A stretch of 64,000 nt of DNA from Pontibacter anaerobius (lineage in GTDB: Bacteria; Bacteroidota; Bacteroidia; Cytophagales; Hymenobacteraceae), in assembly GCF_026241195.1 (NCBI RefSeq), contig NZ_JAPFQO010000001.1:620001-684000 (forward strand). Reading direction: 5' to 3'. Positions within the stretch are counted from its first letter, which is position 1. Each line of letters begins with the position of its first letter. The notes beneath the pieces are model-generated. The model ran no database searches. It had not been told where the DNA came from and saw only the letters and a program-made list of their open reading frames with translations. This document shows, piece by piece, positions 26,759-35,839 of this stretch. Made by a program: the position numbers and the translations under genes.

Positions 26759-28924
26759 TTACAGGTTCTCGTCAAAATACTGTGTCACCTTTCGCATCAG
26801 GTGCACGCGGTCTTTACCCCTTACGTTGTGGGGATGGCCCGGGTAAACGAAGTAGTCCAGCAGGATGCCCTCATCCACTGCCTTCTTGATAAAAGCGAGG
26901 CTATGCTGCCACACCACCACATCGTCCACGGTGCCGTGTATCATCAGCAATTTGCCCTCCAGGTCCTGCACGTGGTTTAATAAATTGGCATTTTCGTAGC
27001 CTTCGGGGTTCTGCTCCGGCGTGTCCATGTAGCGCTCCGTGTACATCACCTCGTAGTATTTCTAGTCGATAACAGGACCGCCGGCCACACCAACCTTAAA
27101 CACATCCGGATGGCGCGTCATCAGGGAGGTGGTCATAAAGCCGCCGAAGCTCCAGCCGTGCACGCCCAGGCGTTCGGCATCCACGTAAGGCAGCGACTTC
27201 AGGTGTTCCACGCCACGTAGCTGGTCCTGCATTTCCACGGTGCCCAGCTGGCGGAAGGTAGCCTGCTCAAATGCCTGGCCTCTGTCGCCGGAGCCGCGGG
27301 AGTCGAGGGTGAAGACGATGTAGCCTTTCTGTGCCATCAGGTGCATCCAGAGATTGGCGCCACCCAGCCAGCTGTTGGTTACCAGCTGCACGTGCGGGCC
27401 GCCGTACACATACACCACCACCGGGTACTTCTTGTTCTTGTCCATATTCGGAGGGGTGATCATGCGGGCGTACAAATCGGTACCGTCCTCCGCTTTGATC
27501 GGAAAGATGGTGGTCTCACCGAGGGTATATTGTGTGAGCGGATTGTTGGCCGTGAGCAGCGTTTGCTGTACTTTGCCATCGGTGGTGTTCAGCACCCAGA
27601 TCTTGCGCGGAGTTGCCGGGCTGCTGTAGTTGTCGAAGATATACTTCGCGTCAGGGCTGAGTTGAGCTTGGTGCACGCCGCTGCCCTGCGAGATACGGCG
27701 TGTTTTGCCGTTGCGCAGGCTCACGGCGTAAATGTGGCGCTCCAGCGGGCTCTCGGCCGTGGAGGTATAGTATAGCTCGTCGCCCTTCCTGCTGAAGCCC
27801 AATATCTCCTTCACCATCCAGTCGCCGCTGGTGAGATGGCGCAGCTGCTTGCCGCTGGTGTTGTACAAGTATAAATGGTCAAAGCCGGTTCGCTCGCTTA
27901 CCCGCACAAACTGATCCGGCTTACCCGGTACAAAGTATATACCGTGCTCCGGTTACACATACTTTTCGTGCTTCTCTTCCAGCAGTGTTTTCTCAAACTC
28001 TCCGGTCTGGGCGTTGTAGCGATTCAGCTTCATGTGGTTCTGGTCGCGGTTCAACACGGCAATATAAATGTGCTTCTCGTCCGGGCTCCAGGTAATGTTG
28101 GTCAGGTACTGCTCTGCGGGCTCGCCGGTTTTCAGGTAAACCGTTTTTTTCGACTCCACATCATACACCCCCACCGTTACATGGTGGCTCTTGCCGCCGG
28201 CCATCGGGTATTTAATGTTGTTCTGTTTAGCCGGGAGCGGCGCAATGTCCACCAGCGGGTAGTCGGTAACCATACTTTGGTCCATGCGGTAAAAGGCCAG
28301 CTTAGTGCCCGTCGGCGACCAGAAGGTGCCTTTGGTGATGCCGAACTCGGAGCGGTGCGCCGCCTGCCCATGTACGATGCCTTCGTTCTCCGCCTTCGTT
28401 ATCGCCACATCCTCCTCGCCAGGTACCGACAAGTATAGATTATTACCTTTGGTATAGGCCAGGCGCTGCATGGTTGGGTCCAGTTCCTTGTTCTCTGCCC
28501 CTTCCGCATAGTTCATGGCTACGCGCGCATTGCCGGACTTCAGGTCGTAGGCGATGATCCTGTTCTGCACATCCATCACAAAGTTGCTGCCATCGCCCCA
28601 GTAGAGCGTAGGGAAGCTGTTGAGCTTTTCTGCACCGGCGGTCATAACGGCTTTGTTCAGCTGTTCCAGCGTCAGGATGTCCTGCTGTTTGGTGGAGTTG
28701 GCACTGCTGCGAACGAGTGTCTGGTTGCCGTTGTTTGCCTTCAGGTAGGCGAAGTCGCTGGTGCCGGCCACCCACTTCAGTTGCTGCAGGTCCTGCGGCT
28801 GCAGGCCATGGTTAAGGATGGCGTCCTCCATGGTCAGTTGCTTGTCCTGAGCCTGCAGCTGCGCGGTGGCTGCCACAAGTAGCAGGAGCAGCTCCAGCCG
28901 CTTCCGCAAGTATGCTATCATCAT
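26759..28924 (-). pseudogene. Dipeptidyl-peptidase IV (S9B) gene with two in-frame stop codons
   Basis: One continuous reading frame of a prolyl oligopeptidase family S9 enzyme interrupted twice. From the N-terminus: signal peptide and beta-propeller (28924-27953), then TAA at 27953-27955 in the place of the expected Glu in KYVEPEH (read as KYV-stop-PEHGIYFV), then propeller end and hydrolase start (27952-27065) with the nucleophile motif GWSFGG, then TAG at 27062-27064 in the place of the Trp of VIDWKYYEVMY (read VID-stop-KYYEVMY), then the C-terminal part with the catalytic Asp (GTVDD) and His (GHPHN). All catalytic residues and the frame are intact; only two single-base nonsense changes break it. 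Start ATG at 28924 or 28921. A working enzyme would be a secreted dipeptidyl-peptidase; here it is probably inactive, unless the stops are read through or are sequence errors. Confidence 0.88.
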
Positions 28925-29146
28925 GATTTTAAAGTATAAATCTGTGTGTAAAACCAATGTGCAAGAAACGGCAATTATACTTATTTCGCAAAACAGGAGC
29001 CTTTCGGCCAGTTAAAGTATAGCTGGGGAAGGGGAATCATACCCGGCTGCATTTTGTTGAAAACAACGCACCCGGCAAGTATAAATTAGCTCCAGAGCAC
29101 AGTGTTATACTTAGGGGGCGGACTTCTTTTAATGGGTAAAATTTAG

Positions 29147-29154
29147 TAATTTTG
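29147..29154 (+). promoter_or_regulatory. -7 element of clpS, very close to its ATG
   Basis: TAATTTTG (TAnnTTTG) ends only four bases before the clpS ATG at 29159, so the transcript would begin at or next to the start codon. No good -33 element (TTG/TTTG) is visible at the standard 19-bp distance. Confidence 0.5.
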
Positions 29155-29158
29155 CAAT

Positions 29159-29446
29159 ATGAATTGGGATACAGATATTTTTCATAAAGAGGAAGTTGAC
29201 GTCGAATTACTCGAAGAAACCACCGACCTGCGCAACCTGGTGGTGTACAACGACGATGTGAACACGTTTGATCATGTGATAGACACACTGATCAAAGTAT
29301 GTGGCCACACGGCAGAGCAGGCCGAGCAGTGCACCATGCTGATCCATTACAAGGGCAAGTGCACGGTTAAGGTTGGTTCTTTTGAGGAGTTGTCGGGTAT
29401 GTGTACCGCCCTGCACGACAAAGACCTATCGGCAGATATAGAGTAG
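29159..29446 (+). CDS. clpS: ATP-dependent Clp protease adaptor ClpS, 95 aa
   Basis: Delivers N-degron substrates to ClpAP/ClpCP in the cytoplasm. The conserved core is clear: LVVYNDDVNTFDHVIDTLIKVCGHTAEQAEQCTMLIHYKGKCTVKVGSFEEL, with the NDD-x-N-x-F-x-x-V pocket motif and the T-x-x-Q-A-E-Q helix. The first 25 residues are an acidic, flexible N-terminal extension. There is no in-frame start further downstream that would keep the pocket, which fixes the start at 29159. recR follows 19 bp later, likely in the same operon. Confidence 0.95.
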   Translation: MNWDTDIFHKEEVDVELLEETTDLRNLVVYNDDVNTFDHVIDTLIKVCGHTAEQAEQCTMLIHYKGKCTVKVGSFEELSGMCTALHDKDLSADIE

Positions 29447-29465
29447 AGGAGGAACTGCAGGATTG

Positions 29466-30074
29466 ATGAATTTCCCTTCTAAACTTATTGAAAACGCCGT
29501 GGAGGAGCTTGCGAAGCTGCCCGGTGTAGGCAGGAAAACTGCGCTCCGACTGGCGCTGCACATGCTTAAGCATGAGTCTGAGGATACGCTCTCGCTAGCC
29601 GAGGCGCTGGTGAAAATGCGCACCGAGGTGAAGCATTGTAAGGAGTGCCACAACATCTCCGACACCGAGGTCTGCTCCATTTGCGCTAACCCGCTCCGCG
29701 ACAAGAGTTTACTGTGTGTGGTTAGCGATATCCGTGATGTGATCGCTATTGAGAATACCTCGCAGTACAAGGGCCTGTACCATGTGTTGGGTGGTGTTAT
29801 TTCCCCAATCGAAGGCATTGGCCCGTCAGACCTGTACATCGACTCGCTGCTGGAGCGCCTGCCGGCTTCGGAGGTAAAGGAGATTCTGCTGGCCATCAGC
29901 CCTACCATGGAGGGCGACACCACGGCCTTTTACCTTACCCGCAAACTCCGCGACTTCGACCTGCGGATCACTACCATCGCCCGTGGCGTGCCGGTGGGCG
30001 GCGAGCTGGAGTATACCGACGAAGTTACGCTTGGCCGAAGTATAGTGGAGCGCACGGCTTACGGCAAAGTATAA
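29466..30074 (+). CDS. recR: Recombination mediator protein RecR, 202 aa
   Basis: Works with RecF/RecO to load RecA on gapped DNA. Features in order: helix-hairpin-helix (LIENAVEELAKLPGVGRKTALRLALHML), four-cysteine zinc finger (CKECHNISDTEVCSIC), Toprim domain (LLCVVSDIRDVIAIENTSQYKGLYHVLGGVISPIEGIGPSDL), Walker-like and C-terminal region (TARGVP-type ITTIARGVPVGGELEYTDEVTLGRSI). The ATG at 29466 is used; the TTG one codon earlier is not needed. The stop codon TAA is part of an AAAGTATAA string. It follows clpS by 19 bp. Confidence 0.97.
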   Translation: MNFPSKLIENAVEELAKLPGVGRKTALRLALHMLKHESEDTLSLAEALVKMRTEVKHCKECHNISDTEVCSICANPLRDKSLLCVVSDIRDVIAIENTSQYKGLYHVLGGVISPIEGIGPSDLYIDSLLERLPASEVKEILLAISPTMEGDTTAFYLTRKLRDFDLRITTIARGVPVGGELEYTDEVTLGRSIVERTAYGKV

Positions 30075-30098
30075 AATCAGTACAAAAGTATAAGGAAG

Positions 30099-30128
30099 AG
30101 CTGCAGCGTATAACTGCAGCTTTTTTTA
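30099..30128 (+). terminator. Terminator of the clpS-recR unit
   Basis: Stem AGCTGCAG (30099-30106) / CTGCAGCT (30114-30121) with a seven-base loop, followed by seven T residues. AAGTATA copies precede it and TATACTTTG follows it. Confidence 0.9.
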
Positions 30129-30289
30129 TGTGCTTATACTTTGCAAAACATATCAGAGAAGCTAAATATCGCTATTTATGAATTAGTTTTTGTTGACAAA
30201 TAATTAGTAAAAATAAAGTTTTGATGGAACAAAATATAAAACTATTAGGTATGTATATGACATAATTTATAGTAAAGCCAACGGTGCCT

Positions 30290-32374
30290 ATGAAAGCATC
30301 ACCCTTACCTGATGTTAACCGCAGTTTCAGGCGTGATCTGTTTTTGCCTGCTACGCTGCTTCTTATCCTTTGTTTTTGCATATTCTCTGCCCAGGCCGGG
30401 GCAGCAGAAGAAATCCCCCGTACAGCTGAGGTTGTAATCTGTTCAACTGCTGTAAAACCTACCATAACACTTAACGGTCCCGCTACCATCTGCGCCGGCG
30501 GTAGCGTGCTGCTCACGGCAAGTTCTGGCAAAAGCTACAAATGGAACAACGGAGCTACCTCACAATCCATCACCGTTACTCAATCAGGAGAGTATGTGGT
30601 AGAGGTGACCGATGAGAATGGCTGTGTCGGCAAGTCGGATACGTTGGTGGTAGAGGTTGCCGGCAGGTTAGAGCGCCCCAAAATTGAGTTTACAGACCCA
30701 CTGGTTGTGTGCGGCAAGGGTAGCCTGAAGATGTCAGTGCCTTTGCAGGAAGGGGCATCCTATGTATGGAAAAAAGATGGAGTGCCTGTATCGGATAAAT
30801 CAAATGAATACACAGCCACAGAAACTGGGGTTTATACCGTGGAGCTGTCTAATTTCTGTGGCTATGTAAAAAGCGCTAACAAAGTAGAGTTTGAAATACA
30901 AAAACCTATACCTGCCTTTGATGTGGAAGCGGCGGGGAAACTGGTGTTCTGCAAAGGCGGCAGTGTAAAGCTCTCGGTGCCAGAGTATAAAAATGTAACC
31001 TATGCCTGGTTCAGAGACGGGAAAAAGATAAGCGGCAGTAATCAGGAACTGGTAGCCGAGGAGGCAGGAACCTATACGGCAGAGATAACAAGCGCGTGCG
31101 GCACCTTCCGGAGCAGCAAGGGGCAACAGGTAGAACTGCTGGCCTTGCCCGAACCTCCTAAAGTAGAAGAGGCCGTAGGCTGTACGAAAAGCTCCCTAAC
31201 CCTAAAAGCCTCCGGCGGCAGGCCTGGCATGTACCGATGGTATACCGCGGCTAAGGGAGGAGTAGCCATTGCAGGCGCGCATGAAGCCTCTTTCACCACA
31301 CCGATGCTGTCCACTACAACTACCTACTTTGTGGCTATTACCAACGGGCAATGCGAAAGTGAGCGGGTGCCGGTAGAGGCGATCATCAACACAAAACCTG
31401 ACGTAACCGCCATTGAGGCGAAGGGGCCGTTGGAGTTTTGTGAGGGAGGTTCTGTGGAATTAAGCGCTGCTGCCTATAAAGGTTTTAACTATACCTGGCT
31501 GCGTGACGGGAAAGAGTACGCAAGCGGCTCTAATGCTTTACATGTCACAGAGAGTGGAGTGTACACGCTTAAACTGCATAACGAGTGCGGGGCCACCCTC
31601 TCCTCCAATAGTATAAAAGTGAAAGTATGGCCAGCGCCAGACGCCCCGGTAGCAACAGATGGCAGCTCCTGCGGACCAGGCAAAGTGACGCTGTCTGCTA
31701 CTGGCGGGACAGCAGGGGAGTACCGCTGGTACAAAGACGCTGCTTCTGCAACACCTATTGCAAATGCGACAAGTGCTACCTTTGAAACGCCGGAACTGAA
31801 AGACTCCCGAACCTACTACGTAACGCTGGTGCGCAACGGCTGTGAAACAGAGCGGGTACCGGTGCAGGCCTATGTGTACCCTGTGCCGATGGCCGTGGCC
31901 AACGTGGAGGATTATGAGATCGATGCAGGAGAGAGTACAAGCTTGGTTGGCAGCGGCGGCGTGAGCTTTAGCTGGAGTCCTTCTGCAGGGTTGGATGACC
32001 CCAACAGTGCCAACCCGGTAGCCACCCCGGTCCAAACCACCCGCTACACGTTAACCGTGCGCAACGAGGAAGGCTGTGAAGACACCGTGAGTGTGGTCGT
32101 AAATGTGCGGCAACTGCTCGAGATCCCGAATGCTTTCTCTCCGAACGGTGACGGTATAAACGATACTTGGGAAATCAAAAACATAGAATACTTTCCGGAT
32201 GCAAAACTGGAGGTATACAACCGCTGGGGCAGCCTGATCTTTGAGCAAATAAATTACCGCAGCGATTGGGGCGGCACCTACAGAGGGGCGGCACTGCCAG
32301 TCAGCACCTACTTCTACGTGATCACCGTGCCCGGTAAAGGCAAGTTTACTGGCTACCTGAATATTGTGAATTGA
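30290..32374 (+). CDS. T9SS type-B sorting domain protein with Ig-like repeats, 694 aa
   Basis: Secreted surface protein. Its signal peptide includes LLLILCFCIFSAQAGA. Then come about seven Ig-like/PKD-like modules, each with a C-x-G-G-S-V-x-L-S start and a W-x-x-D-G-x core (CAGGSVLLTA, CGKGSLKMSV, CKGGSVKLSV, CTKSSLTLKA, CEGGSVELSA, CGPGKVTLSA, AGESTSLVGS). The last 75 residues are the gliding-motility-associated (type-B) C-terminal domain: PNAFSPNGDGINDTWEIKNIEYFPDAKLEVYNRWG ... YFYVITVPGKGKFTGYLNIV. It is translated from ATG 30290 (a GTG two codons earlier is in frame). A PorP/SprF gene follows 22 bp downstream, the usual export partner for type-B cargo. Confidence 0.92.
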   Translation: MKASPLPDVNRSFRRDLFLPATLLLILCFCIFSAQAGAAEEIPRTAEVVICSTAVKPTITLNGPATICAGGSVLLTASSGKSYKWNNGATSQSITVTQSGEYVVEVTDENGCVGKSDTLVVEVAGRLERPKIEFTDPLVVCGKGSLKMSVPLQEGASYVWKKDGVPVSDKSNEYTATETGVYTVELSNFCGYVKSANKVEFEIQKPIPAFDVEAAGKLVFCKGGSVKLSVPEYKNVTYAWFRDGKKISGSNQELVAEEAGTYTAEITSACGTFRSSKGQQVELLALPEPPKVEEAVGCTKSSLTLKASGGRPGMYRWYTAAKGGVAIAGAHEASFTTPMLSTTTTYFVAITNGQCESERVPVEAIINTKPDVTAIEAKGPLEFCEGGSVELSAAAYKGFNYTWLRDGKEYASGSNALHVTESGVYTLKLHNECGATLSSNSIKVKVWPAPDAPVATDGSSCGPGKVTLSATGGTAGEYRWYKDAASATPIANATSATFETPELKDSRTYYVTLVRNGCETERVPVQAYVYPVPMAVANVEDYEIDAGESTSLVGSGGVSFSWSPSAGLDDPNSANPVATPVQTTRYTLTVRNEEGCEDTVSVVVNVRQLLEIPNAFSPNGDGINDTWEIKNIEYFPDAKLEVYNRWGSLIFEQINYRSDWGGTYRGAALPVSTYFYVITVPGKGKFTGYLNIVN

Positions 32375-32396
32375 AAATACCGTTGAGCGCCAGCCT

Positions 32397-33398
32397 ATGA
32401 AACGACTTCTACCCCTATTCTTTTTTTGTTTTGCTCCCTTCCTGATATTCGCGCAGCAGAAGCCCCAGTATAGCCAGTATACTATTAACAATTACCTGTT
32501 AAACCCAGCCATAGCGGGTATTGAGGAGTATGCCGACGTAAAAGTGGGCAGTAGGTCGCAAATGTCGGGCATCGAGGGGGAACCGACTACACTTTACGTG
32601 AGCGCCCATGCCCCAATTGGCTATACCTCCAGGGGAGGGCGCAAGAGCTCGGGCCGCAGGGCACCCTCGTTCGGGGGAAATAACCGGAGCGGGCGCATCA
32701 GTGAGCAGTTCAGGCCGCACCATGGTATTGGCATACTTGCGGTGCACGATAGGCTGGGGGCGTTCTACAGAACTGAGGCGAGCCTGGCCTATGCCTACCA
32801 TTTAAGCCTGAACCGGGATATTCGTTTATCGGGAGGCCTTAGTGCAGGCCTGATACAACAGCAACTGCGCGCCAGTGAGTTATCTTTTGCCAACCCTGCC
32901 GACGGGGCTGGCTCAGACTGGAACATGGTTAAACCTAACCTGGCAGCAGGGCTGTGGCTCTACGGCAGTAACTTTTATATCGGCACCTCTGCCACGCAGC
33001 TCCTTGGCAACACCGTAAACTTCGACAATTCTGTGGAGGAGCGTAACCTGCTGTACGAGCACTATTTTCTGACCGGGGCTTACCGTTTTAACATAACAGA
33101 GGAGGTAAGCCTGGTGCCCTCTATTATGCTGATGTGGCTGCAGCCACTGCCAGGGTCTTTAGATTTTAACCTGCGTGCCGTATACCAGGACCGGTTGTGG
33201 GTGGGAGGTTCCTACCGGCAAAACGGTAACTACGCTGTTTTGGCAGGGGTTACCATAAACCATATTTTTGACCTTGGCTATGCCTACGACCGAGGCGTTC
33301 CTGCCTTTAACGGAATGGGCAGCGGCAACCATGAGGTAGTGCTGGGCATGCGTATCTTTAACAAAGCGAAAGTGCTTTGCCCTCAGAACCTGTGGTAA
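32397..33398 (+). CDS. PorP/SprF-family T9SS membrane protein, 333 aa
   Basis: Outer-membrane beta-barrel that works with the T9SS, and in Flavobacterium is specifically required for secretion of SprB-type cargo. Signal peptide MKRLLPLFFFCFAPFLIFAQ followed by the family opening PQYSQYTINNYLLNPAIAGIEEYADVKVGSRSQMSGIEGEPTTLYVSAHAPI, and barrel strands to the C-terminus (NHEVVLGMRIF). A basic loop rich in Gly/Arg (RGGRKSSGRRAPSFGG, about 76-91) is longer than in the paralogue at 58310. The gene follows its likely cargo gene by 22 bp. Confidence 0.93.
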   Translation: MKRLLPLFFFCFAPFLIFAQQKPQYSQYTINNYLLNPAIAGIEEYADVKVGSRSQMSGIEGEPTTLYVSAHAPIGYTSRGGRKSSGRRAPSFGGNNRSGRISEQFRPHHGIGILAVHDRLGAFYRTEASLAYAYHLSLNRDIRLSGGLSAGLIQQQLRASELSFANPADGAGSDWNMVKPNLAAGLWLYGSNFYIGTSATQLLGNTVNFDNSVEERNLLYEHYFLTGAYRFNITEEVSLVPSIMLMWLQPLPGSLDFNLRAVYQDRLWVGGSYRQNGNYAVLAGVTINHIFDLGYAYDRGVPAFNGMGSGNHEVVLGMRIFNKAKVLCPQNLW

Positions 33399-33399
33399 G

Positions 33400-33420
33400 A
33401 AAGTATAAGCTTTATACTTT
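33400..33420. repeat. Head-to-head pair of the abundant heptamer
   Basis: AAAGTATA and TATACTTT face each other over a five-base spacer, directly after the stop codon of the PorP/SprF gene. There is no GC-rich stem, so this is not a normal terminator. Confidence 0.55.
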
Positions 33421-33605
33421 GGCAGTTTGTTAGCGCATGATGGCGTAACTGCGACTCAAGCTGGCTGCAATCATACTTTACCAGTCCATCTATACCTCAG
33501 TATCCTGTAAATCCTGATTCAGATAAATTACAAAATCCGATATTCCCTTCTGTTACTGGAAAGTCTGTGGCATTATGAGTAAATTGCCAGCTTAACTCGA
33601 AGTAT

Positions 33606-34820
33606 ATGCAAGAAACAGAAGAAGCGAAAGCCGTACTTTCTGATAGAATATTGTCCCTGGCCGAGTCGCAGACCATTGCAATGGCCAAAAAAGCCCGTGA
33701 GCTAGCTGCCAAAGGGTATGATGTGATCAACCTGAGCTTTGGAGAGCCCGACTTCCAGACGCCGCAGTACATCAAAGATGCCGCCAAGCAGGCCATAGAC
33801 GACGGGTTTACGTTCTATACCCCCGTGCCCGGCTACCCGGAGCTGCGCGAGGAGATCTCGAAAAAGTTTAAGCGCGACAATAACCTTGACTACGCCCCGG
33901 ATCAGATCGTGGTATCTACAGGTGCCAAGCAAAGTATAGCCAATGCGGTGATGTGCCTGGTAAACCCTGGCGATGAGGTGGTGATCTTCTCGCCGTACTG
34001 GGTGTCTTACGAGGAGATCGTGAAGCTGGCGGAAGGTGTGCCGGTGCCCATAATGGGCCGCCTGGAGAATGACTACAAAGTAACTGCCGAGCAACTGGAG
34101 AAGGCAATCACAAGCAGTACCAAGCTGGTAATGTACTCTTCGCCCTGCAACCCGACAGGCGCCGTGTTTGATGAGGAAGAGCTGTTGGCTATTGCCCGTG
34201 TGCTGGAAAAGCACCCGCAGATACACATCATCGCCGATGAGATTTATGAGTACATCAATTTTGGCGAAAAGCATTTCAGCATGGCCAATATCGACTTTAT
34301 CCGCGACCGCGTGATTACGATAAACGGCTTCTCGAAAGGCTACGCCATGACGGGTTGGCGTGTGGGCTACCTGGCCGCGAGCCGCGAGATTGCCTCCGCC
34401 TGCGATAAAATGCAGAGCCAGATTACATCCGGCACCTGCTCTATCGCTCAGAAGGCAGCTGCAGCCGCACTGAAAGGTGGCAACGCCTGCGCCCTGGAAA
34501 TGGCCGAGGCATACCGCCGCCGCCGCGACCTGGTGCTCGACCTGATGAACGAAATTCCGGGGTTCAAGACTTACCTGCCCAACGGCGCTTTTTATATCTT
34601 CCCGGATATCAGCGCATACTTTGGTAAGCAGTATGAGGGCAAAACCATTGAGAGCGCCCTTGACCTGAGCATGTTTATACTTAGCGATGCTCATGTGGCC
34701 GTGGTAAGTGGCGAGGCATTTGGGGCACCACAGTGCATCCGCTTCTCCTTTGCCACCTCCGACGAGAAACTGACGGAGGCCCTGCGCCGCATCAAGAACA
34801 GCCTCGCAAAACTGCAGTAA
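33606..34820 (+). CDS. aspC: PLP-dependent aspartate aminotransferase, class I/II, 404 aa
   Basis: Cytoplasmic fold-type I enzyme swapping the amino group between aspartate (or a similar amino acid) and a 2-oxoacid. The body opens with RILSLAESQTIAMAKKARELAAKGYDVINLSFGEPDFQTP, has the ligand-binding SSPCNPTGAV motif, the Tyr of ADEIYEYI, and the Schiff-base Lys in INGFSKGYAMTGWRVGYLA. The C-terminal R386-type substrate clamp is in the segment CIRFSFA. It begins with ATG at 33606 and overlaps the next gene by one base (TAATG), so the pair is translationally coupled. The name aspC follows the usual use for this family; the exact substrate is not shown. Confidence 0.93.
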   Translation: MQETEEAKAVLSDRILSLAESQTIAMAKKARELAAKGYDVINLSFGEPDFQTPQYIKDAAKQAIDDGFTFYTPVPGYPELREEISKKFKRDNNLDYAPDQIVVSTGAKQSIANAVMCLVNPGDEVVIFSPYWVSYEEIVKLAEGVPVPIMGRLENDYKVTAEQLEKAITSSTKLVMYSSPCNPTGAVFDEEELLAIARVLEKHPQIHIIADEIYEYINFGEKHFSMANIDFIRDRVITINGFSKGYAMTGWRVGYLAASREIASACDKMQSQITSGTCSIAQKAAAAALKGGNACALEMAEAYRRRRDLVLDLMNEIPGFKTYLPNGAFYIFPDISAYFGKQYEGKTIESALDLSMFILSDAHVAVVSGEAFGAPQCIRFSFATSDEKLTEALRRIKNSLAKLQ

Positions 34821-35839
34821 TGAATCAATTTAAAAGCTTAGAAGATATTTTTGAGGCCTTTAACCGCCTGAAAGTGCTGGTGGTGGGCGATGTGATGATC
34901 GACTCCTACCTATGGGGCAAAACTTCGCGCATTTCGCCGGAGGCACCGGTGCCGATCGTGAATGTGGTGAAGCGGGAGAAGCGCCTCGGTGGTGCCGCCA
35001 ACGTGGCGCTGAACGTGCAGGCCATGGGGGCTACGCCGCTGCTTTGTTCCGTTATCGGCGATGACCAGGACGGGGCTGACTACCTGCGCCTGATGGAGGA
35101 GAAAGGCTTGCCGACAGAGGGAATCGTGCAAAGCCCGGAGCGGGTAACTACTATCAAGCACCGCATTATTGCCGGGGCGCAGCAACTCCTGCGCGTTGAC
35201 TCGGAGATAGAGCACAACCTGACCGATTATGAGGAGCGGCACCTGGAGGAGCGCTTCGTGCAGCTGCTGAAACAAGCCGATGTGGTGATTTTTGAGGACT
35301 ACGATAAAGGCGTGTTCTCGGAGCAGAACATACAGCGTTTCCTGGAACTGGCAAATGAGCAGGGGGTACCAAGTGTCATCGATCCGAAGAAGAAGAATTT
35401 CCTGAGCTATGTGGGCTGCACCCTCTTTAAGCCAAACCTGAAGGAGCTGAAGGAGGGACTGAAAGCCGACTTTGCCGATGAGAACCTGCCCGCCTTTGAG
35501 GATGCCGTGGAAGAACTGCAGCAGCGCCTGCAGGTAAAACAGGTGCTGGTAACTTTGTCAGAGCGAGGCGTGTTTGTGGCCGATGGCGAAGAAAAAACGT
35601 ACATTGGGGCGCATCGCCGCTCTATTTCAGATGTATCGGGTGCCGGCGACACCGTGATAAGTATAGCCGCGCTATGTATGGCGTTAAAAACCTCTTTACC
35701 TTTCATGGCTGGCCTTAGCAACCTGGGCGGCGGACTCGTGTGCGAACAAGTGGGCGTTGTGCCCATCGATAAGCAGCGGTTGTATGAGGAGGCACAGCGT
35801 ATAAGGTTGTTTGATACACATGAATACAGAAACGCTTAA
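34820..35839 (+). CDS. rfaE1: D-glycero-beta-D-manno-heptose-7-phosphate kinase, 339 aa
   Basis: PfkB-type sugar kinase making the 1,7-bisphosphate for ADP-heptose and LPS core. Start 34820 is taken from the TAATG overlap with the aminotransferase. Motifs: VLVVGDVMIDSYLWGKTSRISPEAPVPIV (substrate-binding), GGAANVALN (PfkB signature 1), VVIFEDYDKGVF, PNLKELKEGL, and DVSGAGDTVISI (PfkB signature 2 with the catalytic Asp). There is no cytidylyl/adenylyl-transferase domain, so this is the stand-alone kinase (HldA/RfaE1), not the bifunctional HldE. The last 20 bases overlap the start of trkH. Confidence 0.9.
   Translation: MNQFKSLEDIFEAFNRLKVLVVGDVMIDSYLWGKTSRISPEAPVPIVNVVKREKRLGGAANVALNVQAMGATPLLCSVIGDDQDGADYLRLMEEKGLPTEGIVQSPERVTTIKHRIIAGAQQLLRVDSEIEHNLTDYEERHLEERFVQLLKQADVVIFEDYDKGVFSEQNIQRFLELANEQGVPSVIDPKKKNFLSYVGCTLFKPNLKELKEGLKADFADENLPAFEDAVEELQQRLQVKQVLVTLSERGVFVADGEEKTYIGAHRRSISDVSGAGDTVISIAALCMALKTSLPFMAGLSNLGGGLVCEQVGVVPIDKQRLYEEAQRIRLFDTHEYRNA

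Noticed and set aside
26759..28957. Three separate small genes in the DPP-IV region
   Set aside because: All three open pieces share one reading frame and together give a normal S9B protein with the stops at conserved residues; they are parts of one broken gene.
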